Shown piece by piece: positions 28,962 to 38,390 of a stretch of 64,000 bases of DNA (position 1 is its first letter; every line of letters begins with the position of its first letter). The stretch is from NCBI RefSeq assembly GCF_001269905.1, contig NZ_LHVK01000003.1, positions 474,719 to 538,718 of the forward strand, written 5' to 3'. The notes below the pieces were generated by a model. The model did not search any database. It was not told the origin of the DNA and saw only the letters and a program-made list of their open reading frames with translations. This stretch comes from Pseudomonas corrugata (lineage in GTDB: Bacteria > Pseudomonadota > Gammaproteobacteria > Pseudomonadales > Pseudomonadaceae). The position numbers and the translations under genes were made by a program.

Positions 28962-29852
28962 ATGTTGCTGACCCGCTATCTCGATGCCAACGCGGCGCTG
29001 GTTTCGCTGATCGAACCTCTGGCGACCCGTGACGGCTTTATTCCTACACAGCTGCCTGGCGTACAAGTGCTGCGGTGCAGCCAAGACATCGCCCGTGGTC
29101 CGCAGCTCTACGAGCCGAGCCTGGTGATCATTGCCCAGGGCAGCAAACTGGCTTACCTGGGACCGCGCACGCTGGAATACGGCGCCGGGCATTACCTGAT
29201 CCAGGCGCTGCCGGTGCCGTTCGAGTGCGAAACCTACGCCATGCCCGATGCTCCGCTGCTCGGGATTTCCGTTGCGATCGATCGGGCGCTGTTGGGCGAG
29301 CTGGTGCTGGCCATGGGGTTGATGCCGGGGCGAAGCCTCGCGGCCCAGACGCCGGAATCCATGACCAGCGCCGTGCTCGATGGCGCCATGCGCGGATGCG
29401 TCGAGCGTCTGTTGCACTGCCTGCACGATCCGCTGGAATGCCAGGTGATGGGCCAGGCGCGCTTGCGGGAATTGCTCTTCGCGGCGTTGCGCGGCCCCCA
29501 GGCCGATGTGTTGCGGGCGTTGGTGGAGCAGCAAGGGCAGTTCGCCCGGATCGCTGCCGCATTGAGCCATTTGCACGCGCACTTCACCGAGCCGCTCAAC
29601 GTCGAGACGCTGGCCAACTGCGCGAACATGAGCGCTTCAACCTTTCATGAGCATTTCAAGCGCAGTACCTTGCTGTCGCCGGTGCAGTACCTCAAGCGAT
29701 TGCGCCTGCTCAAGGCGCAGCGGCTGTTGCTCAGCGAGGGCATGGGCGTGGCCCAGGTCGCACATCAGGTGGGCTACCAGAGCTCGTCGCAGTTCAGCCG
29801 GGAGTACAAGCGCTACTTCGAGCGCAACCCCGGGGAGGAACGTGCCGCCTGA
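28962..29852 (+). CDS. AraC family transcriptional regulator
   Basis: 296 residues. An AraC N-terminal domain (PSLVIIAQGSKLAYLG) is followed by two C-terminal helix-turn-helix motifs (about 195-290; LNVETLANCANMSASTFHEHF and MGVAQVAHQVGYQSSSQFSREYKRYF). Divergent from the alcohol dehydrogenase gene with a 179-base gap, so it probably regulates that gene in response to an aldehyde or alcohol. Confidence 0.9.
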   Translation: MLLTRYLDANAALVSLIEPLATRDGFIPTQLPGVQVLRCSQDIARGPQLYEPSLVIIAQGSKLAYLGPRTLEYGAGHYLIQALPVPFECETYAMPDAPLLGISVAIDRALLGELVLAMGLMPGRSLAAQTPESMTSAVLDGAMRGCVERLLHCLHDPLECQVMGQARLRELLFAALRGPQADVLRALVEQQGQFARIAAALSHLHAHFTEPLNVETLANCANMSASTFHEHFKRSTLLSPVQYLKRLRLLKAQRLLLSEGMGVAQVAHQVGYQSSSQFSREYKRYFERNPGEERAA

Positions 29853-29865
29853 ACCGCTGCAGATC

Positions 29866-29961
29866 CCCTGTGGGAGCGAGCCTGCTCGCGATAGCGGTTC
29901 ATCTATCGGCATTTTTACTGGCTGACACACCGCCTTCGCGAGCAGGCTCGCTCCCACAGGG
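29866..29961. repeat. REP pair (REPIN)
   Basis: CCCTGTGGGAGCGAGCCTGC at the left and the inverted GCTCGCTCCCACAGGG at the right, between convergent genes. Confidence 0.9.
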
Positions 29962-30034
29962 AGATCGGCGCTCCATTCATTGCAGGCAACAAAAAGGCCC
30001 CCATTGCGGGAGCCATGATGTTCAGCGAATCGGC

Positions 30035-31699
30035 TTACATGTTCGGGTAAGTCGGCCCACCGGCGCCTTCCGGCGAGACCCAGGTGATGTTCTGGGCCGG
30101 GTCCTTGATGTCGCAGGTCTTGCAGTGGACGCAATTCTGGGCGTTGATCTGGAAGCGTTTCTCGCCGTCCTCCTTGGTCACCACCTCATACACGCCGGCC
30201 GGGCAGTAGCGTTGGGCCGGTTCGTCGTACAGGGGCAGGTTCTTGCTGATCGGGATGCTCGGATCGGTCAGTTTCAGGTGGCAGGGTTGTTCTTCTTCAT
30301 GGTTGGTACCGGAGATGAACACCGAGCTGAGTTTGTCGAAGCTGATCTTGCCGTCCGGTTTCGGATAGTCGATCTTCTTGCAATCGGCTGCCAGCTTCAG
30401 GCAGGCATAGTCGGGTTTGTTGTCATGCAGGGTGAACGGCAGCTTGCCGCCGAATATGTTCTGGTCGAGCCAGTTGAAGCCGCCACCGATGATTGCGCCA
30501 TACTTGTGGATCGCCGCGCCGAAGTTGCGGCTGGCGAACAGCTCTTCATACAGCCAGCTCTTCTTGAAGCTATCAACGTAAGCAGTCAGTTCATCACCGC
30601 CTTCGGATTCGGCGAACAGGCGATCGGCCACGGCATCGGCGGCGAGCATGCCGGACTTCATGGCGGTGTGGCTGCCCTTGATCTTGGCGAAGTTCAGCGT
30701 GCCCAGGTCGCAACCGATCAATGCACCGCCTTTGAAGACCATTTTCGGCAGCGAGTTCAGGCCGCCCTTGCAGATGGCGCGGGCGCCGTAGCTGACGCGC
30801 TTGCCGCCTTCCAGATACTGCTTGAGCACCGGGTGATGCTTGAGGCGTTGGAACTCGTCGAACGGCGACAGGTAGGTGTTGCTGTAGGACAGGTCGACGA
30901 TCAGGCCCACGACCACCTGGTTGTTTTCCAAGTGATATAGGAACGAGCCGCCGGTGTTCTCGGTGCCCATGATGTCCAGCGGCCAGCCGGCGGTGTGCAC
31001 CACCAGGCCAGGTTGATGTTTGGCCGGGTCGATTTCCCAGATTTCCTTCAAACCGATGCCGTAGTGCTGGGCGTCTGCATCGCTGTCCAGGTTGAAGCGC
31101 TTGATCAGTTGCTTGCCGATATGGCCGCGGCAGCCTTCGGCGAACAACGTGTACTTACCGCGCAGTTCCATGCCGGGCGTGTAGAGGCCTTCCTTCGGAT
31201 GGCCTTCACGGTCGACACCCAGATCGCCGGTGATAATCCCGCGGACAACGCCGTTTTCGTCAAACAGCGCTTCCTGGGCGGCGAAGCCCGGGTAGATTTC
31301 CACGCCGAGGTTCTCGGCCTGCTGGGCCAGCCAGCGGCAAAGATTGCCGAGGGAAATAATATAGTTGCCTTCGTTGTGCATGGTCTTGGGCACGAAGAAG
31401 TCAGGGATTTTGTTCGCAGTGTCGGCGTTCCTCAGGACATAAATGTCATCGCGCTTGACTGGCGTGTTCAGCGGGGCGCCGAGTTCCTTCCAGTCCGGGA
31501 ACAGTTCATTCAGGGCGCGGGGCTCGAACACCGCGCCGGAAAGGATGTGTGCACCGACTTCGGAGCCTTTTTCCACCACGCAGACGCTGATTTCCTTACC
31601 GGCTTCGGCGGCCTTCTGCTTCAGGCGGCAGGCGGCAGACAGGCCAGCGGGGCCGGCACCGACGATGACCACGTCGAATTCCATGTATTCGCGTTCCAC
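30035..31699 (-). CDS. Electron transfer flavoprotein-ubiquinone oxidoreductase
   Basis: 554 residues. It passes electrons from reduced ETF to the quinone pool at the inner membrane. The FAD motif GAGPAGLSAACRL is at about 13-25. Near the C-terminus, YCPAGVYEV and CVHCKTCDIKDPAQNI hold the [4Fe-4S] cluster, and the protein ends WVSPEGAGGPTYPNM as in the family. Divergent from etfB-etfA, its partners. A good promoter and a PsrA-like box lie upstream on the minus strand. Confidence 0.96.
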   Translation of the reverse strand: MEREYMEFDVVIVGAGPAGLSAACRLKQKAAEAGKEISVCVVEKGSEVGAHILSGAVFEPRALNELFPDWKELGAPLNTPVKRDDIYVLRNADTANKIPDFFVPKTMHNEGNYIISLGNLCRWLAQQAENLGVEIYPGFAAQEALFDENGVVRGIITGDLGVDREGHPKEGLYTPGMELRGKYTLFAEGCRGHIGKQLIKRFNLDSDADAQHYGIGLKEIWEIDPAKHQPGLVVHTAGWPLDIMGTENTGGSFLYHLENNQVVVGLIVDLSYSNTYLSPFDEFQRLKHHPVLKQYLEGGKRVSYGARAICKGGLNSLPKMVFKGGALIGCDLGTLNFAKIKGSHTAMKSGMLAADAVADRLFAESEGGDELTAYVDSFKKSWLYEELFASRNFGAAIHKYGAIIGGGFNWLDQNIFGGKLPFTLHDNKPDYACLKLAADCKKIDYPKPDGKISFDKLSSVFISGTNHEEEQPCHLKLTDPSIPISKNLPLYDEPAQRYCPAGVYEVVTKEDGEKRFQINAQNCVHCKTCDIKDPAQNITWVSPEGAGGPTYPNM

Positions 31700-31823
31700 A
31701 GGCTATCTCCTACTCTCAAGGCTCACGGTTTTTCTAATTGGAGGTTGGGCGTTGCATCCATTGTTTCCTTCGGGAAAAGACGAAAGCGACAATGGATGAC
31801 CCGCAGTTCTCTCTTGGGGGCGC

Positions 31824-31852
31824 ATTATATCTACACCACTCTCAGGGTCCAA
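31824..31852 (-). promoter_or_regulatory. Promoter of the ETF-ubiquinone oxidoreductase gene
   Basis: On the minus strand TTGGAC (31852-31847), a 17-base spacer and a perfect TATAAT (31829-31824), about 125 bases upstream of the start codon. Confidence 0.7.
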
Positions 31853-31854
31853 TA

Positions 31855-31868
31855 CAAACGTTTGTTTG
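31855..31868. promoter_or_regulatory. PsrA-like box
   Basis: CAAACGTTTGTTTG fits the PsrA consensus (G/C)AAAC-N2-4-GTTT(G/C) with a 4-base spacer. It abuts the -35 of the oxidoreductase promoter. PsrA is the fatty-acid-responsive TetR regulator of beta-oxidation genes, and etf genes are reported targets in P. aeruginosa. Binding here is inferred. Confidence 0.6.
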
Positions 31869-31997
31869 AAATAGCCGCAGGCCAGATAAATCACCGACGT
31901 GCGGCTTATGACTGGCCATTTTGCCGTATTGACCGGAATAGGCGTTCCGGTCAAGATACGGGCGGTTTTGCGCTCGCCGTAGGCTGACTGTTGGTTT

Positions 31998-32173
31998 CAA
32001 GAGCACCTCTAAAGACAGGGCGAAGGCAGCACAAAGTGACGTATTGCGTGTTCGGACGCGCAGTTTACACGCCGCGATAATGAATGACTCATCGGTCACC
32101 ATCGACGAGCGGTCTTCACTCCCGTGAGCAAGGTCATGTGTGGTTCATGCCGGCGTTTTTAGAGGTGCCCTTG
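31998..32173. repeat. 176-bp element with 19-bp terminal inverted repeats
   Basis: Left end CAAGAGCACCTCTAAAGAC; right end, reversed, CAAGGGCACCTCTAAAAAC; two mismatches in 19. It has no coding frame of note and fills much of the 543-base space between the divergent etf operons; the rest of that space holds the promoter and PsrA-like box listed above. It may be a MITE-like insertion or a large regulatory hairpin. Confidence 0.55.
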
Positions 32174-32242
32174 CGCCCATGAGCATCAACCGCCAGGTTC
32201 GCCTAGGCGACTTTCTTTTCACCGGAGAGTAACGAGGAATCC

Positions 32243-32992
32243 ATGAAGGTTCTTGTAGCTGTCAAACGAGTGGTCGACTATAACGTCAAGGTTCGCGTCA
32301 AGGCGGACAACTCCGGCGTCGACCTCGCCAACGTCAAGATGTCGATGAACCCTTTCTGCGAAATCGCCGTGGAAGAAGCCGTACGCCTGAAAGAAAAAGG
32401 CGTGGCGACCGAAATCGTCGTCGTCTCCATCGGCCCGACCACCGCCCAGGAGCAACTGCGCACTGCGCTGGCGCTGGGTGCCGATCGTGCCATTCTCGTC
32501 GAATCCGCCGAGGAGCTGACTTCCCTGGCCGTGGCCAAGCTGCTCAAGGCCGTTGTCGACAAGGAACAGCCACAGCTGGTGATCCTCGGCAAACAAGCCA
32601 TCGACAGCGACAACAACCAGACTGGCCAGATGCTCGCCGCATTGAGCGGATACGGTCAGGGCACCTTTGCGTCGAAAGTCGAAGTGTCCGGCGACAGCGT
32701 TGCCGTGACCCGTGAAATCGACGGCGGCGCGCAGACCGTTTCCCTGAAGCTGCCGGCCATTGTCACCACCGACCTGCGTTTGAACGAGCCGCGCTACGCG
32801 TCTCTGCCAAACATCATGAAAGCCAAGAAGAAGCCGCTTGAAGTGCTGACTCCTGACGCTTTGGGCGTTTCCACCGCCTCCACCAACAAGACCCTCAAAG
32901 TCGAAGCGCCGGCCGCACGCAGCGCGGGCATCAAGGTCAAGTCGGTGGCTGAACTGGTCGAGAAACTGAAAAACGAAGCGAAGGTAATCTGA
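32243..32992 (+). CDS. etfB: Electron transfer flavoprotein beta subunit
   Basis: 249 residues starting [20 protein letters not shown]. It pairs with EtfA to accept electrons from acyl-CoA and other dehydrogenases, and binds AMP. Conserved blocks: [44 protein letters not shown] and the ADP-side [20 protein letters not shown] signature. etfA begins 2 bases after its stop. Confidence 0.97.
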   Translation: MKVLVAVKRVVDYNVKVRVKADNSGVDLANVKMSMNPFCEIAVEEAVRLKEKGVATEIVVVSIGPTTAQEQLRTALALGADRAILVESAEELTSLAVAKLLKAVVDKEQPQLVILGKQAIDSDNNQTGQMLAALSGYGQGTFASKVEVSGDSVAVTREIDGGAQTVSLKLPAIVTTDLRLNEPRYASLPNIMKAKKKPLEVLTPDALGVSTASTNKTLKVEAPAARSAGIKVKSVAELVEKLKNEAKVI

Positions 32993-32994
32993 TC

Positions 32995-33924
32995 ATGACT
33001 ATCTTGGTAATCGCTGAACACGATAACAAGGCGCTGGCCCCGGCCACGCTGAACACCGTTGCTGCCGCTGCCAAAATCGGTGGCGATATCCACGTTCTGG
33101 TAGCCGGGCAGGGCGCTGGCGCCGTGGCTGAAGCTGCCGCGAAAATCGCTGGCGTGGCGAAAGTGCTGTCGGCCGACAATGCCGCTTACGCGCACCAGTT
33201 GCCGGAAAACGTTGCACCACTGGTAGCCGAGTTGGGCAAGGCCTACAGCCACATCCTGGCTGCCGCCACGTCCAACGGCAAGAACATCCTGCCGCGCGTT
33301 GCCGCTGCCCTGGACGTCGACCAGATTTCCGAGATCATCTCGGTGGAAAGCGCCGACACTTTCCAGCGTCCGATCTATGCCGGTAACGCCATTGCCACCG
33401 TGCAGTCGACCGCTGCGATCAAGGTCATCACTGTCCGCGCCACCGGTTTCGACCCGGTAGCGGCCGAAGGTGGCTCGGCCGCCGTCGAAGCCGTCAGCGC
33501 TGCCCACGACGCCGGCATTTCCAGCTTCGTCAACGAAGAACTGGCCAAGTCCGATCGTCCTGAACTGACCGCTGCCAAGATCGTCGTTTCCGGCGGCCGT
33601 GGCATGCAGAACGGTGACAACTTCAAGCACCTGTACGCCCTGGCTGACAAGCTGGGCGCTGCCGTCGGCGCTTCCCGCGCTGCGGTCGACGCAGGTTTCG
33701 TACCCAACGACATGCAGGTCGGTCAGACCGGCAAGATTGTTGCGCCACAGCTGTACATTGCCGTCGGTATCTCCGGCGCGATCCAGCACCTGGCTGGTAT
33801 GAAGGACTCCAAGGTGATCGTTGCGATCAACAAGGACGAAGAAGCACCGATCTTCCAGGTGGCCGATTACGGCCTGGTGGCAGATCTGTTCGAAGCGGTC
33901 CCTGAGTTGGAGAAGCTGGTCTAA
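32995..33924 (+). CDS. etfA: Electron transfer flavoprotein alpha subunit
   Basis: 309 residues. The C-terminal FAD domain is clear: [56 protein letters not shown] and [20 protein letters not shown]. Together with EtfB and the divergently encoded oxidoreductase it completes the electron path from beta-oxidation to quinone. A long terminator-like hairpin follows. Confidence 0.97.
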   Translation: MTILVIAEHDNKALAPATLNTVAAAAKIGGDIHVLVAGQGAGAVAEAAAKIAGVAKVLSADNAAYAHQLPENVAPLVAELGKAYSHILAAATSNGKNILPRVAAALDVDQISEIISVESADTFQRPIYAGNAIATVQSTAAIKVITVRATGFDPVAAEGGSAAVEAVSAAHDAGISSFVNEELAKSDRPELTAAKIVVSGGRGMQNGDNFKHLYALADKLGAAVGASRAAVDAGFVPNDMQVGQTGKIVAPQLYIAVGISGAIQHLAGMKDSKVIVAINKDEEAPIFQVADYGLVADLFEAVPELEKLV

Positions 33925-33940
33925 TCCGGCCTCTTCACTT

Positions 33941-34032
33941 ATAAAGAGCCCGGCTTTGACCGTAGTGCAGTTCATTTAAGGTACCTCTGAGTCCTTGAAT
34001 GAGCGCAATGCGGTCCTGGCCGGGCTTTTTAT
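33941..34032 (+). terminator. Long hairpin terminator after etfA
   Basis: Outer stem ATAAAGAGCCCGGC / GCCGGGCTTTTTAT (13 of 14 paired). Inner arms GACCGTAGTGCAGTTCATTT and the facing AATGAGCGCAATGCGGTC are also largely complementary, and the loop is TACCTCTGAGT. The whole 92-base stretch folds on itself and ends in a T run. Confidence 0.65.
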
Positions 34033-34062
34033 TGTCTGCATTTTCAAGGGGAGCGTAACGCC

Positions 34063-34887
34063 ATGGATCTTCGCCGTTTGGCCGGCTGGTCGTTGCTGTG
34101 GGCGCTGGCGAGCGTGCCGGGCCTGTCTGTCGCCGCCGGCAAGTGCGAGCGGCTGATCGCCACCGGCAGCCCGGATGCGCCGCCTTATCTCTGGCAGGAC
34201 CCCCAGGATCCCAAGCACTTGATCGGTGCCAGTGCCGACTTGCTGAGTCAGGTTGCGGGAGCGTTGGGCATCAAGGTCGTATTGCTCTATGCCGGCACTC
34301 AAGCCCAGGCACTGGAGGAGGTGCGCAGCGGGCGCATGGATCTGTTCGCCGATGCCTCGCTGACGCCCACCGGGCTTGATTTCCTGGACTACGTTCATCC
34401 CCCCGTGCTGGAGAACGATCACCTGGTCTGGACCCGCAAGGATTCTCCACTGGTCGTCAATCGGCCCGAAGATCTGCAAGGTCATCCCGGTGCCTTGTCG
34501 GAAAAGGCTCGTATGACCCAGGAATTTGGTCTCTTTGCCGAGCAGAAATTGACCCTGGTCCGCACCTCCAACCTGACCCAGGCCTTTCAGAAATTGCTGC
34601 TGGGGGAGGTGGAGTATGTCCTCGCCGGGCGTTACTCGGGCCTGGCGATGGCGCAGACGTTGGGCATGGCGAACGACCTGCAAGCTGCTGCACAACCGGT
34701 GGATAAACCGGGGCTGTTCCTCGCGGTTTCCCATGACTCCGCCTGCAACGACCCATGGTTGCGCGGACAGCTGGCACAAAAGATGACAGAATTGGCCGCG
34801 TCCGGCCTGACGGAGGCTGTGTTGCAGCGCAATCTCGAACGTTGGAACACACAGTTGCAGCCACCTGTCGGCGCCCCAAAACAGTAG
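34063..34887 (+). CDS. Periplasmic solute-binding protein (family 3-like)
   Basis: 274 residues. A signal peptide (MDLRRLAGWSLLWALASVPGL, cleavage near SVAA) precedes a family 3 solute-binding fold: LIATGSPDAPPYLWQD at the N-terminus, LDFLDYVHPPVLENDHLVWTRK and a mobile second lobe. No ABC transporter genes adjoin, so it may be a periplasmic sensor or an orphan binding protein. Ligand unknown, possibly an amino acid. The GGGGAGCG binding site is good. Confidence 0.82.
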   Translation: MDLRRLAGWSLLWALASVPGLSVAAGKCERLIATGSPDAPPYLWQDPQDPKHLIGASADLLSQVAGALGIKVVLLYAGTQAQALEEVRSGRMDLFADASLTPTGLDFLDYVHPPVLENDHLVWTRKDSPLVVNRPEDLQGHPGALSEKARMTQEFGLFAEQKLTLVRTSNLTQAFQKLLLGEVEYVLAGRYSGLAMAQTLGMANDLQAAAQPVDKPGLFLAVSHDSACNDPWLRGQLAQKMTELAASGLTEAVLQRNLERWNTQLQPPVGAPKQ

Positions 34888-34896
34888 GGAACATTA

Positions 34897-35256
34897 GTGA
34901 CTATTCGACCTCTTTTCGCTGCCCTGGCCGTTCTGGCTCTGGCGGGCTGCGCAGCCGATCCGGCGCCGAATGAACAGATCCGCCTGACTGAACAGGCGCT
35001 GGAACAAGCCCGGGCGGTGGGAGCCACTGCCGATGAAGTGCCTGAATTGAAACTCGCCGAAGAAAAGTTCGCCCGCGCAAAGTCCAACATGGCCGATGAG
35101 TCGTACAAGAAGGCGCGCATGCGCGCCGAGCAAGCCGAGCTGGACGCACGTCTGGCCGAAGCGAAGGTGCTGACCCTCAAGAGCCAGGAGCAGTTGAACG
35201 TGCTCGACACCCGTATCAAGCGCTTGCGTAAACAACTGCGGGAGGATGCCCAATGA
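34897..35256 (+). CDS. DUF4398 lipoprotein
   Basis: 119 residues. Lipobox LALAGC at 13-18 of a short signal peptide, then a long alpha-helical, Ala/Glu/Lys-rich coiled coil (EQALEQARAVGATADEVPELKLAEEKFARAKSNM) typical of DUF4398. Probably anchored in the outer membrane as a partner of the OmpA-like protein. GTG start; its stop overlaps the next ATG (ATGA). Confidence 0.88.
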   Translation: MTIRPLFAALAVLALAGCAADPAPNEQIRLTEQALEQARAVGATADEVPELKLAEEKFARAKSNMADESYKKARMRAEQAELDARLAEAKVLTLKSQEQLNVLDTRIKRLRKQLREDAQ

Positions 35257-36062
35257 AGCACTCCCATGTGTTTGGCGGTTTGATCCTGGCGGGCCTGGCC
35301 AGTCTGTACGGCTGTGCAGGTCAGCGCAGTGAAGCGGCACTGGAAAAAGCCAGTACCGATTTCCAGAAGGTGAAGGAAGACGCCAACGTCCTGCGCGCAG
35401 CGCCCAGAGACGTGATTCGCGCCGGAGAGTCACTGGCCCGGGCTGATCGCTTGTCTACTTACTGGGGCAGCGGTGAGGATGTATTACATTACGCCTACCT
35501 CAGCCAGCGCTACAGTGAGATCGCCCGAGAGCACAGCAACCAGGTGCTGAACACAGAGCGTGCGACGAAGCTCGAACTGGAGCGCCAGCGCCTGCAGTTG
35601 GCTCTGCGCGAATCCAAGTTGCTCAGTGTCCAGCAGCAGGGCAAGTGGCTGGAAGAGCAGATCATGGAAATGACCACCACCCAGACCGATCGCGGCCTGG
35701 TGATGACTCTCGGCGATGTCCTGTTCGACACCGGCCAGGCTGAATTGAAAAACTCGGCCAACCGGGTCGTGCTCAAGATCGTGCAGTTCCTGCAACTCAA
35801 CCCCAAGCGGGTGGTGCGCATCGAAGGCTATACCGACAGCACCGGTGGCAAGCAGGAGAACCTCAAGCTGTCCCGGGACCGCGCCCAGGCGGTGGCGGAT
35901 GTGCTGGTGGATCTGGGGATCGATGACAAGCGCATCCAGGTCGAAGGCTACGGCGACGAGTTCCCGGTGGACGTCAACGCCACCGAGCGTGGCCGGGCAC
36001 AGAACCGGCGGGTTGAAATTGTGTTCTCCGACGAGAAGGGCCAGCTCGGCGCTGCCCGCTAA
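35253..36062 (+). CDS. OmpA-family lipoprotein with DUF4398-like N-terminus
   Basis: 269 residues. A lipobox near residues 18-21 (LYGC), then a helical DUF4398-like region (about 25-130), then an OmpA C-terminal peptidoglycan-binding domain (about 145-260) with LGDVLFDTGQAELKNSA, VRIEGYTDSTGG, SRDRAQAVADVL and GRAQNRRVEIVF. It probably links the outer membrane to peptidoglycan. Translationally coupled to the preceding lipoprotein. Confidence 0.93.
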   Translation: MKHSHVFGGLILAGLASLYGCAGQRSEAALEKASTDFQKVKEDANVLRAAPRDVIRAGESLARADRLSTYWGSGEDVLHYAYLSQRYSEIAREHSNQVLNTERATKLELERQRLQLALRESKLLSVQQQGKWLEEQIMEMTTTQTDRGLVMTLGDVLFDTGQAELKNSANRVVLKIVQFLQLNPKRVVRIEGYTDSTGGKQENLKLSRDRAQAVADVLVDLGIDDKRIQVEGYGDEFPVDVNATERGRAQNRRVEIVFSDEKGQLGAAR

Positions 36063-36082
36063 AGGGTCGCGTCACTGGAAAA

Positions 36083-36114
36083 CCCGGCCCCTCAGGGGCG
36101 CCGGGTTTTTTTGT
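36083..36114 (+). terminator. Rho-independent terminator after the OmpA-like gene
   Basis: AACCCGGC, short inner stem CCCC/GGGG, then GCCGGGTT and a T run, 21 bases after the stop. Confidence 0.85.
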
Positions 36115-36259
36115 GCTTGTGGTTCCACGTTCGCGCACAGTTGGGGCTGTCACTGCACTGTACGGTCGAGTAATCTGGTAACTGTCCCCGTACACTTCTA
36201 AACTGTTCCGGTATCGTTTCCTACAAGAACAACATGCCCGTGAAATCGAGTGCTGCGTC

Positions 36260-37702
36260 ATGACCAACCTCTTGCTCTACCAACGTATTGCTCAGCAACT
36301 GGCCGAAGACATCCGCCGGGGTGTGTATCAACCCGGTGAGCGCGTGCCGTCGGTGCGCAAGATGAGTTCGCAGCTCAACGTCAGTCACGCGACGGTGTTA
36401 CAGGCCTATGCCAACCTTGAGGACCAAGGGCTGATTCGTGCGCGACCGCAGTCGGGTTATTACGTGCACCAGACGCCGGCGCTTACGGCGCCGACCCCGG
36501 ATATTGCCCGGGTAGAGCGTCCAGGGTTGGTGACTCGCAGCAGTATCATCCAGCAGGTATTGGTCGAGTCCCGTCGCGAAGGGGTATTTCCGTTGGGGGC
36601 GGCGGTCCCGAGTGTGGATTACCTGCCTGTACGGGCATTGCATCAGCAATTGGCCAAGGTCACGCGCTTCCATAGCCCGCGGGCGTTCAGCTACATGTTC
36701 AGCCCGGGCTTCGAACCGTTGCGTCGCCAGGTGGCGATTCGCATGCGCGACGCAGGCGTCGTCGTGGACCCTTCCGAAGTGGTGATTACCCACGGCTGCG
36801 TCGATGCGCTGCAGATGTCCCTGCGGGTACTGACCCGGCCAGGAGATCTGATCGCTGCCGAATCGCCCACTTACTATGGTTTGCTGCAACTGGCGGATCT
36901 GTTGGGCCTCAAGGTCATCGAGATCCCCAGCGACCCGGTGACCGGCATGAGTCTGGAGGCCCTGCAACTGGCGGCCAACCAGTGGTCGATCAAGGCGCTG
37001 GTGCTGACCACGCGGCTGAGCAACCCTCTTGGCGGTACGATGCCCGAGGAGCGGCAGAAGCAACTGTTGCGACTGGCTTCGGACTTCGACATTCAGATTG
37101 TCGAGGATGACATCTACGGCGAGTTGATGTTCGAGCAAGGTCGCACCAAAGCGCTCAAGGCCTATGATCGACTGGACCGGGTCATCTACTGTTCGAGTTT
37201 TTCCAAGACGTTGTCGCCGGGTGTACGCATCGGCTGGATGATCGCCGGCAAATTCCAGCAGGAGATCCAGCGACTGCAGACGTTCAGTACGCATTCGGCG
37301 TGCAGCGTCACGCAGATGGGCATCGCGGCCTATCTGGAGAATGGCGGCTACGACCGCCATCTGCGCTATATCCGCCAGGAGTACCGCAAGAATCTCAGTG
37401 CCTTCCAGCTCGCGGTGCAACAGTACTTCCCCGAAGGCACGCAAATGAGCCGTCCCACCGGCGGCTTCATCCTGTGGGTCAGTCTGCCGGGGCGGGTCAA
37501 TACCCAAGAGCTGCACGTCCGGGCCTTGCAGCAGGGGATCAGTATTGCGCCGGGGTTGATCTTCAGTAACACCGAGCAGTTCAACCACTGCATTCGCCTG
37601 AACTGCGGCATCCCTTGGAACCGTGAGGCGGAGCGGGCCTTGATGACGCTGGGGCTGTTGGCCACACAACTATGCCAGGAGACCGCCAGCGGTTTTTTGT
37701 AG
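36260..37702 (+). CDS. MocR-type regulator (GntR helix-turn-helix fused to aminotransferase domain)
   Basis: 480 residues. The GntR winged helix is at about 5-70 (YQRIAQQLAEDIRRGVYQPGERVPSVRKM), then a fold-type I PLP aminotransferase-like domain. Expected PLP contacts are visible: VEDDIYGELMFE and the Schiff-base lysine in YCSSFSKTLSPGVRIGW. Such proteins regulate amino acid, GABA or vitamin B6 genes using PLP as cofactor. No obvious target adjoins, so its role is open. Confidence 0.9.
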   Translation: MTNLLLYQRIAQQLAEDIRRGVYQPGERVPSVRKMSSQLNVSHATVLQAYANLEDQGLIRARPQSGYYVHQTPALTAPTPDIARVERPGLVTRSSIIQQVLVESRREGVFPLGAAVPSVDYLPVRALHQQLAKVTRFHSPRAFSYMFSPGFEPLRRQVAIRMRDAGVVVDPSEVVITHGCVDALQMSLRVLTRPGDLIAAESPTYYGLLQLADLLGLKVIEIPSDPVTGMSLEALQLAANQWSIKALVLTTRLSNPLGGTMPEERQKQLLRLASDFDIQIVEDDIYGELMFEQGRTKALKAYDRLDRVIYCSSFSKTLSPGVRIGWMIAGKFQQEIQRLQTFSTHSACSVTQMGIAAYLENGGYDRHLRYIRQEYRKNLSAFQLAVQQYFPEGTQMSRPTGGFILWVSLPGRVNTQELHVRALQQGISIAPGLIFSNTEQFNHCIRLNCGIPWNREAERALMTLGLLATQLCQETASGFL

Positions 37703-37774
37703 GGATCAACGTGCTTGTCAGCGTCTGATTATCAGGCGAGCATGTACTTCTCTGCCGTAAGTGCCGTTGTATCT

Positions 37775-38248
37775 ATGAAAGCCATTGCTCCTGCGACCTG
37801 GGTTTTGATCGGCCTGCTGACTGTCTTCCACGCCGGAGGTGTCGTGGCTGCTTCGGCGCAAGAAAAACCGGCCGCCAGCGCCACGAAAAGCGTGTCGAAA
37901 AAGCCACAGGCAGCGAAAAAAGCGCCTGCTAAAAAAACGGCTTCCCCGCAGAAGAAACGGGCCCCTATTGCCTCCAAGAGCAAGTCTGCCCATGAGGTTG
38001 CCAAGACTCCATTACCGCCAGCCAACCTGGATTTGAGCCTGCCACATGACATGGTTCAGAAACTGCAACCACCCGGCACAGTGCCGCTACCCCAGCGTGA
38101 GCCGCTGCTGCCGTCCATGTTCGGGCAGAAGCCGGATCCATTTCAGCTCAATGGCCGTCTGCTGAATAACGAAATGCAGCTGCCGTTGCGTAACTCGGAG
38201 CGACGGGAAGTGGAGGGGGCGGCCCTGGACTTTGAGTTCAAGCGATAA
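37775..38248 (+). CDS. Secreted Lys/Ala-rich protein
   Basis: 157 residues from the ATG at 37775 (MKAIAPATWVLIGLL); the frame is open further upstream. A signal peptide to about residue 27 is followed by a Lys, Ala and Ser-rich low-complexity part (about 28-80), and a proline-rich C-terminal part (LDLSLPHDMVQKLQPPGTVPLPQREPLLPSMF) that looks conserved. Possibly a periplasmic cell-envelope protein; function unknown. Confidence 0.65.
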   Translation: MKAIAPATWVLIGLLTVFHAGGVVAASAQEKPAASATKSVSKKPQAAKKAPAKKTASPQKKRAPIASKSKSAHEVAKTPLPPANLDLSLPHDMVQKLQPPGTVPLPQREPLLPSMFGQKPDPFQLNGRLLNNEMQLPLRNSERREVEGAALDFEFKR

Positions 38249-38390
38249 GTCTTCTCGACGCAGTTCGTCGCTGACTGTTCAGTCATCTGCCATTGGGCAA
38301 AAAAACACGCAGACGGTAATTTAAAACGAGTGTTTAAGCCGTTACTCTGTATTTCGTTATTGGGCCGTTACCCGTGAGGATGTCGTCGTC

